Assembly (NCBI RefSeq): GCF_000703005.1
Contig: NZ_JNLH01000001.1
Coordinates: 151,501-215,500 of the forward strand
From: Pseudobutyrivibrio ruminis HUN009
GTDB taxonomy: Bacteria; Bacillota; Clostridia; Lachnospirales; Lachnospiraceae
Direction of reading: 5' to 3'
DNA length: 64,000 nucleotides
Shown in pieces: positions 49,460 to 56,803 of this stretch; positions within the stretch are counted from its first letter, which is position 1, and each line of letters begins with the position of its first letter. A program made the translations under genes and the position numbers. The notes below the pieces were generated by a model. That model was not told the origin of the DNA, did no database searches, and was given only the letters and a program-made list of their open reading frames with translations.

Positions 49460-50765
49460 TGATGCCAATTGGTTTGATGGCAAGAAAATAGATGAAGTAG
49501 CCTTTTGTAATTGGTTTATAACAAAGCATCCGCTTAAATATGTTGGTGGTCTTTTCTATGACATTGATGGTGTCATGAAAAAAGAACGCCTTGAAAAAGA
49601 AATTGTGGATGAACTAAAACCATATGTTAAATCTGCGCTAGTACGAAAGGCAAATCAGATAATTGATGCTCTTCGACTTGAAGCTATGTGTGATGAGCTT
49701 CCTAAACACACTGATAGAGTGCATTTCAAAAATGGCACATTCTTTTTGGAAGGTGGCTTTATACCTGATAAAGAGTTTTGTTCTAACAGGTTGCCTATCA
49801 GCTATAACCCAAATGCAAAATCACCTGATACATGGTTAAAGTTCTTAGATGAGCTTTTGTATCCAGAAGATATACAGACACTTCAGGAATTCATGGGATA
49901 TACATTTATTCCTACAACAAAAGCCCAGGCCATGCTGATGCTCATAGGAAGTGGTGGTGAAGGAAAATCTAGAGTTGGTGTTGTATGCAGAAATCTTCTT
50001 GGTGACAACATGAACATCTGTGGAATTAATAAACTATCCTACGACAGGTTCTGCCCTGCAGATCAAGAAGGAAAACTTCTTATGATTGACGATGATATGA
50101 AGATGGAAGCTCTATCTGATACTGGAACATTAAAAGCCATTGTAACAATGGAAGACAAAATGGATTTGGAACGTAAAAGTCAGCAAAGCTATCAGGGTTA
50201 TCTATATGTACGAATCATGGTATTTGGCAATGGTGCTCTCAGCTCTCTTTATGATAAATCAGATGGATTTTATCGAAGACAAATAACAATCCGTGTTAAA
50301 GATAAGCCTGTAGGACGAACTGATGATAGAAACTTATCAGAAAAGCTTGCCATGGAAACAGAAGGTATCGCTCTATGGTGCCTAGACGGACTAAAACGCC
50401 TGGTAAATAATGGATTTCATTTTTCAATCAGCGACAGAACTATTCAAAATCAAAACGAAATGAGGATTGATGAAGACAGTATAATGGATTTCTTTGAATC
50501 CGAAGGCTATGTTGAATTTTCGCCAGAGGCAATAGCCACCACTAAAGATTTATATGAAGCCTACACCATGTGGTGTGCAGATAACCTTATAAAGCCACGC
50601 TCAGAAAATTCATTTTCAAGAGAAATAAAGCAGCGTGCTAACAAATTAGGAATTACCTATCTAAAAAATGCGACTATAGGCAACAAAACATCAAGAGGCT
50701 ACAAAGGAATATGTGCTCTGCATACCCTTAAGGATGTGCCATTTAAGAATGATAAAGGCTCATAG
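49377..50765 (+). CDS. SF3 helicase / P4-type replication protein
   Basis: The roughly 462-residue product has a D5-type N-terminal region (FKNGTFFLEGGFIPDKEFCSNRLPISYNPNA, WLKFLDELLYPEDIQTLQEFMGYTFI). SF3 helicase motifs follow: Walker A GSGGEGKS, Walker B GKLLMIDDD and motif C RIMVFGNGALS. It should unwind the element origin. The start is a TTG at 49377 with GAAGGTG 9 nt upstream, or a TTG at 49371 or ATG at 49392. It reads over the end of the primase gene. Confidence 0.9.
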   Translation: MSDELMNIPQDVRQTIKDLAACMESAADDANWFDGKKIDEVAFCNWFITKHPLKYVGGLFYDIDGVMKKERLEKEIVDELKPYVKSALVRKANQIIDALRLEAMCDELPKHTDRVHFKNGTFFLEGGFIPDKEFCSNRLPISYNPNAKSPDTWLKFLDELLYPEDIQTLQEFMGYTFIPTTKAQAMLMLIGSGGEGKSRVGVVCRNLLGDNMNICGINKLSYDRFCPADQEGKLLMIDDDMKMEALSDTGTLKAIVTMEDKMDLERKSQQSYQGYLYVRIMVFGNGALSSLYDKSDGFYRRQITIRVKDKPVGRTDDRNLSEKLAMETEGIALWCLDGLKRLVNNGFHFSISDRTIQNQNEMRIDEDSIMDFFESEGYVEFSPEAIATTKDLYEAYTMWCADNLIKPRSENSFSREIKQRANKLGITYLKNATIGNKTSRGYKGICALHTLKDVPFKNDKGS

Positions 50766-50940
50766 GCATATAGGCACAGCCTTTTCAGTCACTATACATT
50801 TTTTTGTTTTATTTTTTTGTATCAACTTAGAAAATTGGTGCCTATATGCCTAGATACTGATAAACAAAGGGATTGCAGTTCTTCTACCGTGCCTTATTGG
50901 TGCCTAACGATGTACCTAGTGTGCCAAAAAAATACGAAAG
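50763..50940. other. Candidate replication origin with iterons
   Basis: TAGGCATATAGGCAC (50763-50777) and GTGCCTATATGCCTA (50838-50852) are perfect 15-bp inverted copies around a very AT-rich 60-nt centre. More GTGCC(T) half-sites occur at 50889-50935. Iterons around an AT-rich unwinding region next to a P4-type helicase gene are the usual origin layout of satellite elements. Confidence 0.65.
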
Positions 50941-50964
50941 AAAGGAGGTTGCGACAAGAATCTT

Positions 50965-52167
50965 ATGTATGATGCCGAAATTCAATCATTGCGAACTGTG
51001 ATTAACAGCTATACAATTAATGGCGACAGTCCTGCATTGATTAACGATATGAAATGCAAACTAGAACGTAAATACGAAGAAGCACTAAAAGATGTGCATC
51101 ACAACAAGTTATGCCAGCTGTCCGATGGACGTTGGAAAACAAAGAATCCACAGATTGCCAGAAAGACTCGCTTTGAACTTTTAGAAGCACTCTATGAGTA
51201 CTATTTCGGCACTAAGATTCTTACCATTGCAGAAGTCTTTGAACAATGGATTGAGGAATACAAGCAGGATACCCTTCTTGGGCATAGGTCTATTCTCACA
51301 TATGAAAGATATAAAAGTGATTGGATTAGATTCTATGATGGTTCTGCCCTTGCATCAATGAATATCGGTGATGTAAAGGTTTCAACAATCAAGAGTCATT
51401 ACAAGGCTATCTGTGCAAATGGAGCAATCTCCAGAAAGACTCTTAACAATGCAAAAACAATATTAAATCATGTTTTTGACTTTGCTGTAGACCATGATTA
51501 TGTTTCTGCCAATGCAGCTCGTTCTGTCAACACCAGAGACATTCACTGCAAGGAAGTTAACAATGAATTAAAAGTCTACTCCAATGAAGAGCGTGAAAAG
51601 ATAATCACTCAGGCTGAGCTCGAAGATGATGTTTTTGCAAGAGCTATCATCCTTATGTTTTGTTCGTGTACACGTATTGGTGAAATCAGAGCTCTTAAAT
51701 GGGAAGATGTGGATTTTGAAAACAGAACAATGTATATCCACAGGGAAATGGTCAGAAGGAAGGATTCCAGCGGGCATGAGTATTTTGAATGTGTAAATCA
51801 CACTAAATCAGGTCTAAAGGAAGGCAATCGTATGCAACCTTTATCTGATAAGGCTGTTGAAGTTCTTAAGACTCAGAGGCGAGCTAATCCCTTTGGAGAG
51901 TATGTATTCCTTTACAAGGCAGCACCACTTGTATCAAACACTATCAATCATCATTTGATGAGGATATGTGAACGAGCAGATGTGCCTTACATGTCTAGCC
52001 ACAAGATAAGATTCTGGTCAGTAACTAACATGTATGCAAATGGAATGCAGCAAGCTGATATTCAGCGAATGGCAGGTCATGCCGATCCAGCTACAACAGA
52101 CCACTATAAGAGAGTATCACGACTTGGTGATATTGATACTGATAGTTGGAATGAGATGTTTGGATAA
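50965..52167 (+). CDS. Tyrosine recombinase integrase
   Basis: The 400-residue product has an N-terminal arm-binding region, a SAM-like core-binding domain (TIAEVFEQWIEEYKQDTLLG..SILTYERYKSDW) and a complete catalytic set. These are Arg237 (CTRIGEIRALKW), Lys281 (HTKSG), His346 and Arg349 (SSHKIRFW), His372 (AGHADPATT) and Tyr381 (DHYKRV). It should recombine at the tRNA-Gly 3' end 130 bp downstream. AAAGGAGG lies 16 nt before the ATG, a long spacing. Both tRNA-Gly copies have the same core, so it may act on both islands. Confidence 0.95.
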   Translation: MYDAEIQSLRTVINSYTINGDSPALINDMKCKLERKYEEALKDVHHNKLCQLSDGRWKTKNPQIARKTRFELLEALYEYYFGTKILTIAEVFEQWIEEYKQDTLLGHRSILTYERYKSDWIRFYDGSALASMNIGDVKVSTIKSHYKAICANGAISRKTLNNAKTILNHVFDFAVDHDYVSANAARSVNTRDIHCKEVNNELKVYSNEEREKIITQAELEDDVFARAIILMFCSCTRIGEIRALKWEDVDFENRTMYIHREMVRRKDSSGHEYFECVNHTKSGLKEGNRMQPLSDKAVEVLKTQRRANPFGEYVFLYKAAPLVSNTINHHLMRICERADVPYMSSHKIRFWSVTNMYANGMQQADIQRMAGHADPATTDHYKRVSRLGDIDTDSWNEMFG

Positions 52168-52216
52168 TGACAAAATAAGTAAAAAAATAAGGGCTATAAG
52201 CCCTAAAACAACGAAT

Positions 52217-52234
52217 GTACCCCAGTTGTACCCC
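52217..52234. repeat. GTACCCC pair, probable integrase arm site (right arm)
   Basis: GTACCCC at 52217 and 52228 are 11 bp apart, 82 bp from the tRNA-Gly 3' end and 50 bp past the integrase stop. Confidence 0.65.
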
Positions 52235-52248
52235 TTGTTTTGCAAAAT

Positions 52249-52286
52249 AAAAAACTCACAAATGCGATAAAATCAACATTTGTGAG
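52249..52286 (-). terminator. Element-supplied terminator of tRNA-Gly 2
   Basis: CTCACAAATG (52255-52264) pairs with CATTTGTGAG (52277-52286); the minus strand continues with six T and TATTTT. In the plus direction it would also stop the integrase transcript. Confidence 0.85.
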
Positions 52287-52298
52287 CCTTTCTGAGAG

Positions 52299-52371
52299 AG
52301 CGCGAGACGGGACTCGAACCCGCGACCCCCACCTTGGCAAGGTGGTGCTCCACCAACTGAGCCACTCGCGC
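52299..52371 (-). tRNA. tRNA-Gly (anticodon GCC), copy 2
   Basis: Identical to 33601-33673 over all 73 nt, with intact arms and anticodon GCC. Its last 20 nt form attR of the element at 41671. Confidence 0.97.
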
Positions 52372-52426
52372 ATTTTTGAAACAAATCTCAGCCAACTAGG
52401 CTGTTGTTTCCTCAACAACAATGGTT

Positions 52427-52455
52427 ATTCTATAGGAATTCTAAGGATAAGTCAA
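52427..52455 (-). promoter_or_regulatory. Promoter of tRNA-Gly 2
   Basis: TTGACT (plus 52450-52455) and TAGAAT (52427-52432) on the minus strand are 17 nt apart, the same boxes as for copy 1. Leader DNA including a GTTGTT/AACAAC hairpin is shared. Confidence 0.75.
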
Positions 52456-52506
52456 GCACTTTTTACACAATTGTTTATATTTTTTTATAATGCTAAAATC
52501 ATAGAT

Positions 52507-53196
52507 ATGAAAGCAATGGAATTAGCCAAAGACTATGTTCAAATCAAAGATGATAATGGCAAAATAATCGGCTGTGGTTTTAATCAATCATGGCTTAGTA
52601 ATACTGACCTTAAAGGCCTTAGCAATCAAGGTTGCGGTATGATTTCAGCAATCGATTGTGGCCTTTATCTTGCGAATAACACTTCTATTTCTAAGCAGGA
52701 TTATCTCCAACTTTGCCGCACCTTTTCTAGTACTATCGTATTTACGAAGTTGTTTACCAGGGAATTCTTCGGCACAATTTCCATTGGCATTCTGCCATTT
52801 CAAATATGCAGATATATTAATTCCATGAGATTCATTCGAATGAAAGCAAAATGGAATGGTATTCATGGGCACAGAAATATGCTTTCTACCATGGAAGAAA
52901 TGCTCGGCAACAACATCCCTGTTATCTGGGGATTGTATCGATATAATCACAGAATCACGCTCTATTCCTATGATTCTACAAATGATACATATAAAGCTAC
53001 CGCATCCACTAATAGTCACTACGTAAATGCGATAGCTATTATTCATAACGATACCCAAATCCACAATACAATGATAAAGGTTTCATCCTGGGGACAAATC
53101 TTCTATATAGATTATGATGAATATCTTGCATATGTAGGCAATTCAATCATAAGCAAGTTTTGCTCAAATATAGTGGTTATTGATTCCGTCTGTTGA
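52507..53196 (+). CDS. Papain-fold (C39-like) protein, putative
   Basis: The roughly 229-residue product has no signal peptide. A Cys in NQGCGMISAIDCGLYL (Cys43), a later His in NSHYVNAIAI and an Asp-rich WGQIFYIDYDEY at the expected spacing suggest a C39/papain-like fold, but this is inference and it may not be an active protease. The start at 52507 lies about 10 nt after TATAAT-region TSS (TTTACA-N18-TATAAT, 52462-52491) and has no ribosome site, so translation may be near-leaderless. An in-frame extension to 52240 would cross the tRNA and is rejected. It converges with dinB, overlapping 20 nt. Confidence 0.65.
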   Translation: MKAMELAKDYVQIKDDNGKIIGCGFNQSWLSNTDLKGLSNQGCGMISAIDCGLYLANNTSISKQDYLQLCRTFSSTIVFTKLFTREFFGTISIGILPFQICRYINSMRFIRMKAKWNGIHGHRNMLSTMEEMLGNNIPVIWGLYRYNHRITLYSYDSTNDTYKATASTNSHYVNAIAIIHNDTQIHNTMIKVSSWGQIFYIDYDEYLAYVGNSIISKFCSNIVVIDSVC

Positions 53197-54391
53197 TATT
53201 TTTACTAGTATCAATGGTGCTGGCTCGCTGCACTGCACTATTTCCATATTTTCCTCTTATGGAATCCAGTGTAGAGTCCAATGCCTTTCTCTTCTCTTTA
53301 TTCTCATCCTGAAATAACGACATCTGCTCAAATCCATCTCTTTCTATATCTGATAGAGACAGTCCCAACAGTCTAAGAGGTTCACCATGCCAGCTTTCTC
53401 TTATTAATTGCTTAGCAGTTTCAAAAATAATATCTGTTACATCTGTAGCTTCCTGAAGCTTTTTCTGATGTGATTTATTTACAAAATCAAGGTTTCTAAA
53501 TGTGACACCTATGCATCTACATTTTCCCTCATCGGCTCTCATACGTGCTGCGACTACATCCGTCTGAGCCAAAAGCAGACGGTTGATACTTTCTATATCT
53601 ACTAAATCTTCCTCAACCGTTGTTTCTGCAGAATATCCCTTTGCATCCTCTGCCTCCTGAAGCACTGGAGAATCATCTATACCATTTGCGTAATTATGAA
53701 AATGCACAGCCCCACGTTCTCCAAGAAGCATTGTCAATTGCTCTACTGGATATTTCGCCAATTCACCAATTGTAAATATTCCTAAGCTTCTAAGCCTTGC
53801 TGATGTAGATTTGCCGCATGTAAATAAATCCTCCACTGGTAAAGGCCACATTTTGCTTTCTATTTCATTTTGAAATAGGGTGTGCACCTTATTTGGCTTC
53901 TCAAAGTCGCTAGCCATTTTGGCACATAATTTATTAGAAGCCACACCCACATTAACAGTAAATCCAAGCTCTTTATAGATTCGATCCTTTATCTCATAAG
54001 CTGCAGCAATTGGATCTGGATAAATAAGATTCATACCAGACATATCCAAGAATACTTCATCAATTGAAAAAGATTGCATCGTAGGTGTATATTCCTGGCA
54101 TATCGCTTTGAAGGCTCTGGAACATTTTACATACCAATCAAAATTGGAGCCAGCAATTACAAGATTAGGACATTTTCTAAGAGCACTGGAAACAGGCTCC
54201 CCAGTAACAATTCCATATTTCTTTGCAGGAATTGATTTTGCCGCTACAATGCTTCTTCTAGAATCTGGATCGCCACCAACTATTGATGGAACTTCACGCA
54301 AATCAGGCCCGCCATTTTTTAGCATCTCCACCGCAGACCAAGAAACAAAAGCACTATTAACATCAATATGAAATATTAATCTATCACTCAT
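53177..54391 (-). CDS. dinB: DNA polymerase IV (Y family)
   Basis: The 404-residue product is a translesion polymerase. Metal ligands are Asp10 (FHIDVNSAF) and Asp111-Glu112 (SFSIDEVFLDMSG). NVGVASNKLCAKMASDFEKP, the helix-hairpin-helix TCGKSTSARLRSLGIFTIGELA and the little finger domain follow. QMSLFQ near the C-terminus is a standard beta-clamp-binding motif. The ATG lies 3 nt after a T-run of a hairpin whose 3' arm holds the only GAGG ribosome site. Confidence 0.95.
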   Translation of the reverse strand: MSDRLIFHIDVNSAFVSWSAVEMLKNGGPDLREVPSIVGGDPDSRRSIVAAKSIPAKKYGIVTGEPVSSALRKCPNLVIAGSNFDWYVKCSRAFKAICQEYTPTMQSFSIDEVFLDMSGMNLIYPDPIAAAYEIKDRIYKELGFTVNVGVASNKLCAKMASDFEKPNKVHTLFQNEIESKMWPLPVEDLFTCGKSTSARLRSLGIFTIGELAKYPVEQLTMLLGERGAVHFHNYANGIDDSPVLQEAEDAKGYSAETTVEEDLVDIESINRLLLAQTDVVAARMRADEGKCRCIGVTFRNLDFVNKSHQKKLQEATDVTDIIFETAKQLIRESWHGEPLRLLGLSLSDIERDGFEQMSLFQDENKEKRKALDSTLDSIRGKYGNSAVQRASTIDTSKNINRRNQ

Positions 54392-54393
54392 AT

Positions 54394-54435
54394 AAAAAAC
54401 CTCTAGCTTTATATTACACCATTATAAGCTAGAGG
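54394..54435 (-). terminator. Hairpin before dinB (terminator or translation switch)
   Basis: CCTCTAGCTT (54400-54409) and AAGCTAGAGG (54426-54435) form a perfect 10-bp stem followed on the minus strand by six T. It should end the redox operon. The dinB start codon comes 3 nt after the T-run, and a TATAAT in the loop could start a short dinB mRNA that escapes the hairpin. Confidence 0.75.
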
Positions 54436-54459
54436 CAAACACATGTTTTATATTATTTT

Positions 54460-54849
54460 TTATATCTCCACAGTCTCTCCCAGAGAAAGCACTGCGTTTC
54501 TGACACAATCAGGGCATTCACAGAGCACCTGTCCTGTTGTGATTCCCTTTAAATCCTTGCAGATTGTAGCGCCACACTTTTCGTTAAACTTGCTTACGAT
54601 TTCCTTAGAGTATCTAGGTGTGCCCTTTCCGTCAGTAGCCATACCAGCTACCATGACAACTCCAATAAGAGCACCACATGTGCTCTCCATACAGCCCATT
54701 CCTGCTGCAAAACCAGCAGCAAGCTTTGTAAGCTCCTCTGAAGAAATATCCATTTTATCTTCAAATACCTTAAGTACAGACTGTGTGCAATTGCACTGTC
54801 CTGTTGCCTTTAAATTAGCAGCTATATCAGCTCTTTCCTCTATTGTCAT
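54460..54849 (-). CDS. C_GCAxxG_C_C family protein
   Basis: The 129-residue product has the family Cys pattern: CNCTQSVL, then GFAAGMGCMESTCGALIGVVMVAG, CGATICKDLKG and CECPDCVRNA. Proteins of this family are thought to carry redox-active or metal-binding Cys; the reaction is unknown. The start at 54849 follows AAAAGGAG; a longer frame to 54918 lies inside the previous gene. Its start overlaps the stop of the 54849 membrane protein, which implies coupling. Confidence 0.85.
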   Translation of the reverse strand: MTIEERADIAANLKATGQCNCTQSVLKVFEDKMDISSEELTKLAAGFAAGMGCMESTCGALIGVVMVAGMATDGKGTPRYSKEIVSKFNEKCGATICKDLKGITTGQVLCECPDCVRNAVLSLGETVEI

Positions 54850-55436
54850 TACTTTGCTCCTTTTTCTTTTATCTGACATACGCCCTGAGTCATGGTTCCC
54901 ATAGGGCAAAATGTACACCAGGTTCTTTCTTTATATAGTACCATTACTATAAGTCCAATCAAAGTAGATGTAAGCATCAGACTGTAAAATCCATATCCAA
55001 ACTGAGCCACCCAATCAGGGAATACGCTTCCTGAATAGGCCCATTTCCAAGGCACTTTGAATGTCCAAAATAGTTTTATAGCTTTTCTTAGTGTGCCAGC
55101 ACCTGCAAAAACTTGATATGTTTGGAATACCATGGTTCCAAACATAGTCATGAAAAATGTCAAAAATCCATATCGAAACCATTTTGAAGAAAGCCACTTT
55201 GGCGCAGGTTTCTTTCTGGAACATCCTACATTTCTACCTAATACCCAAAACAGCTGCCCTCTTCCACACATATTGTTGCAGAACCATTTGTTGCCACCTA
55301 CTATTGCAAATATCAGCGGCAGGATAAAATCAATTAATCCTAGCCATGCAAATAAAATATTAAAAAATCCTAGTGCGAAATAGATGATGCTCCAAATCCA
55401 AAGGTAATTGTACCAATGCTTTTTCTTATTAGCCAT
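54849..55436 (-). CDS. Membrane 4Fe-4S-type protein (NapH/NosR-like)
   Basis: The 195-residue product has about four helices and two Cys motifs, KWFCNNMCGRGQLFWVLGRN and TWCTFCPMGTMTQGVCQ, like the C-x3-CP clusters of NapH/NosR polyferredoxins though shorter. It probably passes electrons across or along the membrane, fed by the small ferredoxin encoded just upstream (8-nt overlap). The end acceptor is unknown. Confidence 0.82.
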   Translation of the reverse strand: MANKKKHWYNYLWIWSIIYFALGFFNILFAWLGLIDFILPLIFAIVGGNKWFCNNMCGRGQLFWVLGRNVGCSRKKPAPKWLSSKWFRYGFLTFFMTMFGTMVFQTYQVFAGAGTLRKAIKLFWTFKVPWKWAYSGSVFPDWVAQFGYGFYSLMLTSTLIGLIVMVLYKERTWCTFCPMGTMTQGVCQIKEKGAK

Positions 55437-55635
55437 TTATCACATCCCTCTCTTTCACTTCGATAACACTTGCAGGACATGCTTTAGCGCACAATCCGCA
55501 CCCCACACATAGATTTTCATCTACAATGGCATAACATCCTTTGTAGATAGATATAGCTTGCCTCGGGCACTGCAGCCTACAAACACCGCATGCAACGCAG
55601 CTTGCTACATTTACACTTGCTTTTTTCTTTGCCAT
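55429..55635 (-). CDS. Small 2[4Fe-4S] ferredoxin
   Basis: The 68-residue product has two complete clusters, CVACGVCRLQCPRQAI and CVGCGLCAKACPASVI (CxxCxxCxxxCP each). It is the soluble electron carrier of the three-gene redox operon (ferredoxin, membrane Fe-S protein, C_GCAxxG_C_C protein). AAAAGGAAG precedes the ATG. It is divergent from an HxlR regulator gene. Confidence 0.93.
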   Translation of the reverse strand: MAKKKASVNVASCVACGVCRLQCPRQAISIYKGCYAIVDENLCVGCGLCAKACPASVIEVKERDVING

Positions 55636-55749
55636 TTAAACTTCCTTTTACTTTTTACTTGTATTTTTTAACCGATATGCCTATTATAGGTGGTACGAAA
55701 AACTTATCAAGTACGCAATTTTTATTAACCTAGTAAGGAAAAACTGACT

Positions 55750-56082
55750 ATGAAAAAAGAACCATTATGTGATGAAATCGCCGGCGAAGGCTGCGGATTA
55801 AAGAAAGTACTTAATATTGTAGGTGGCAAATGGAAAATCATGATCTTATGTGTCATCGACAATAACGAAATTGTAAGATATGGAGATTTACGCCGCTCAG
55901 TATTTGGGATTACAAACACTATGCTGGCTCAATCTCTAAAAGAATTAGAAAATGATGGATTGGTTCATCGCACTCAGTACGATGAAATGCCAGTAAGGGT
56001 AGAGTACACTCTCACTGACAAAGCCAAGTCCATGATACCTATTCTTCTTCAATTAAAAAAATGGGGAGAGGAAAATCTGTAA
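55750..56082 (+). CDS. HxlR family transcriptional regulator
   Basis: The 110-residue winged-helix protein has the HxlR signature VLNIVGGKWKIMILCVIDNNEIVRYGDLRRSVFGITNTMLAQSLKELENDGLVHR. Cys residues near the N-terminus (PLCDEIAGEGCG) could sense thiol or redox stress. Divergent placement suggests control of the ferredoxin operon; GTAC repeats at 55692-55713 in the spacer are possible operator half-sites. Confidence 0.9.
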   Translation: MKKEPLCDEIAGEGCGLKKVLNIVGGKWKIMILCVIDNNEIVRYGDLRRSVFGITNTMLAQSLKELENDGLVHRTQYDEMPVRVEYTLTDKAKSMIPILLQLKKWGEENL

Positions 56083-56112
56083 AAAAGAGCACTCCAATCT
56101 TTCGGAGTGCTC
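56081..56112. terminator. Bidirectional terminator, HxlR/metI
   Basis: GAGCACTCC (56087-56095) pairs with GGAGTGCTC (56104-56112). Six A before and a T-rich stretch after give termination in both directions. Confidence 0.85.
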
Positions 56113-56143
56113 CTTCTGTTTATTTTATTTGTTTATATCCTAA

Positions 56144-56803
56144 CTACTTTCTCTTATCTAAATTACTAGCAACTTTCATTCCAACATTTTGAATAATCTG
56201 GAACAAGATAATCAAAAGAATAACAGTGACAATCATAATATCTGTCTGCCATCTGTAGTAGCCATAGCGAACGGCGATATCACCAAGTCCGCCACCACCA
56301 ACTGTACCAGACATTGCAGAATATCCAAGGATATTTCCAGTTGTGATAGTAGCACCTACAATAAGAGATGTGCGGGCTTCAACAAGCATTACCTTAAACA
56401 CAATATCCCAATTGCTTGCGCCCATTGACTTTGCAGCCTCAATAACACCTGGGTCCACTTCATTAAGAGAAGACTCTACCATACGTGCAATATAAGGTGC
56501 AGCGCAAACTACAAGAGGAACAATTGTAGCTGTTGAGCCGTAGCTCTTTCCAACAACAAATCTTGTAAATGGAATTAATAAAATAAGAAGAATAAGGAAT
56601 GGTATTGAACGAACTACGTTACATATAACATCCAAAATTCTATAAACTACTACGTTAGGCTTAAGGCCATCCTTGCTTGTGACCTTGAGAAGAATTCCAA
56701 GTGGTAATCCTAAAATATATGCAATTAAAGTAGAAACAATTGTCATGTAAAGAGTATCACGAATACCCTCTAAAATCATATTAATAACCTGTGAATCAAA
56801 CAT
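56144..56803 (-). CDS. metI: Methionine ABC transporter permease
   Basis: The 219-residue product has five to six helices with the MetI signature GIRDTLYMTIVSTLIAYILGLPLGILL, SIPFLILLILLIPFTRFVVG and EVDPGVIEAAKSMGASNWDIVFKVMLVEA (EAA loop). It forms the channel of the methionine importer with MetN and MetQ. It overlaps metN by 8 nt. Confidence 0.95.
   Translation of the reverse strand: MFDSQVINMILEGIRDTLYMTIVSTLIAYILGLPLGILLKVTSKDGLKPNVVVYRILDVICNVVRSIPFLILLILLIPFTRFVVGKSYGSTATIVPLVVCAAPYIARMVESSLNEVDPGVIEAAKSMGASNWDIVFKVMLVEARTSLIVGATITTGNILGYSAMSGTVGGGGLGDIAVRYGYYRWQTDIMIVTVILLIILFQIIQNVGMKVASNLDKRK

Larger units (their letters stand above)
41671..52318. mobile_element. Integrative mobilisable element at tRNA-Gly 2
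   Basis: The left end is att core AGCGCGAGACGGGACTCGAA at 41671-41690 with a GTACCC pair 80 nt inside. The right end is the same 20 nt as the 3' end of tRNA-Gly at 52299, with a GTACCCC pair 82 nt inside. The 10.6 kb contain a toxin-antitoxin candidate, the zinc-ribbon operon, relaxase, primase, helicase and an intact tyrosine integrase next to the right end. No conjugation (T4SS) genes are present, so transfer would need a helper. A third arm-like pair at 47161 suggests fusion of two elements. Confidence 0.82.

Noticed and set aside
27733..52371. CRISPR array or transposase in the accessory region.
   Set aside because: No regularly spaced repeat-spacer array and no DDE or serine transposase frame is present; the repeats are att sites, arm sites and terminators.
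52240..52506. An in-frame extension would make the 52507 gene start at 52240 and give 318 residues.
   Set aside because: The extension is read antisense through the tRNA-Gly gene and its terminator, lies before the promoter at 52462-52491 and has no ribosome site.
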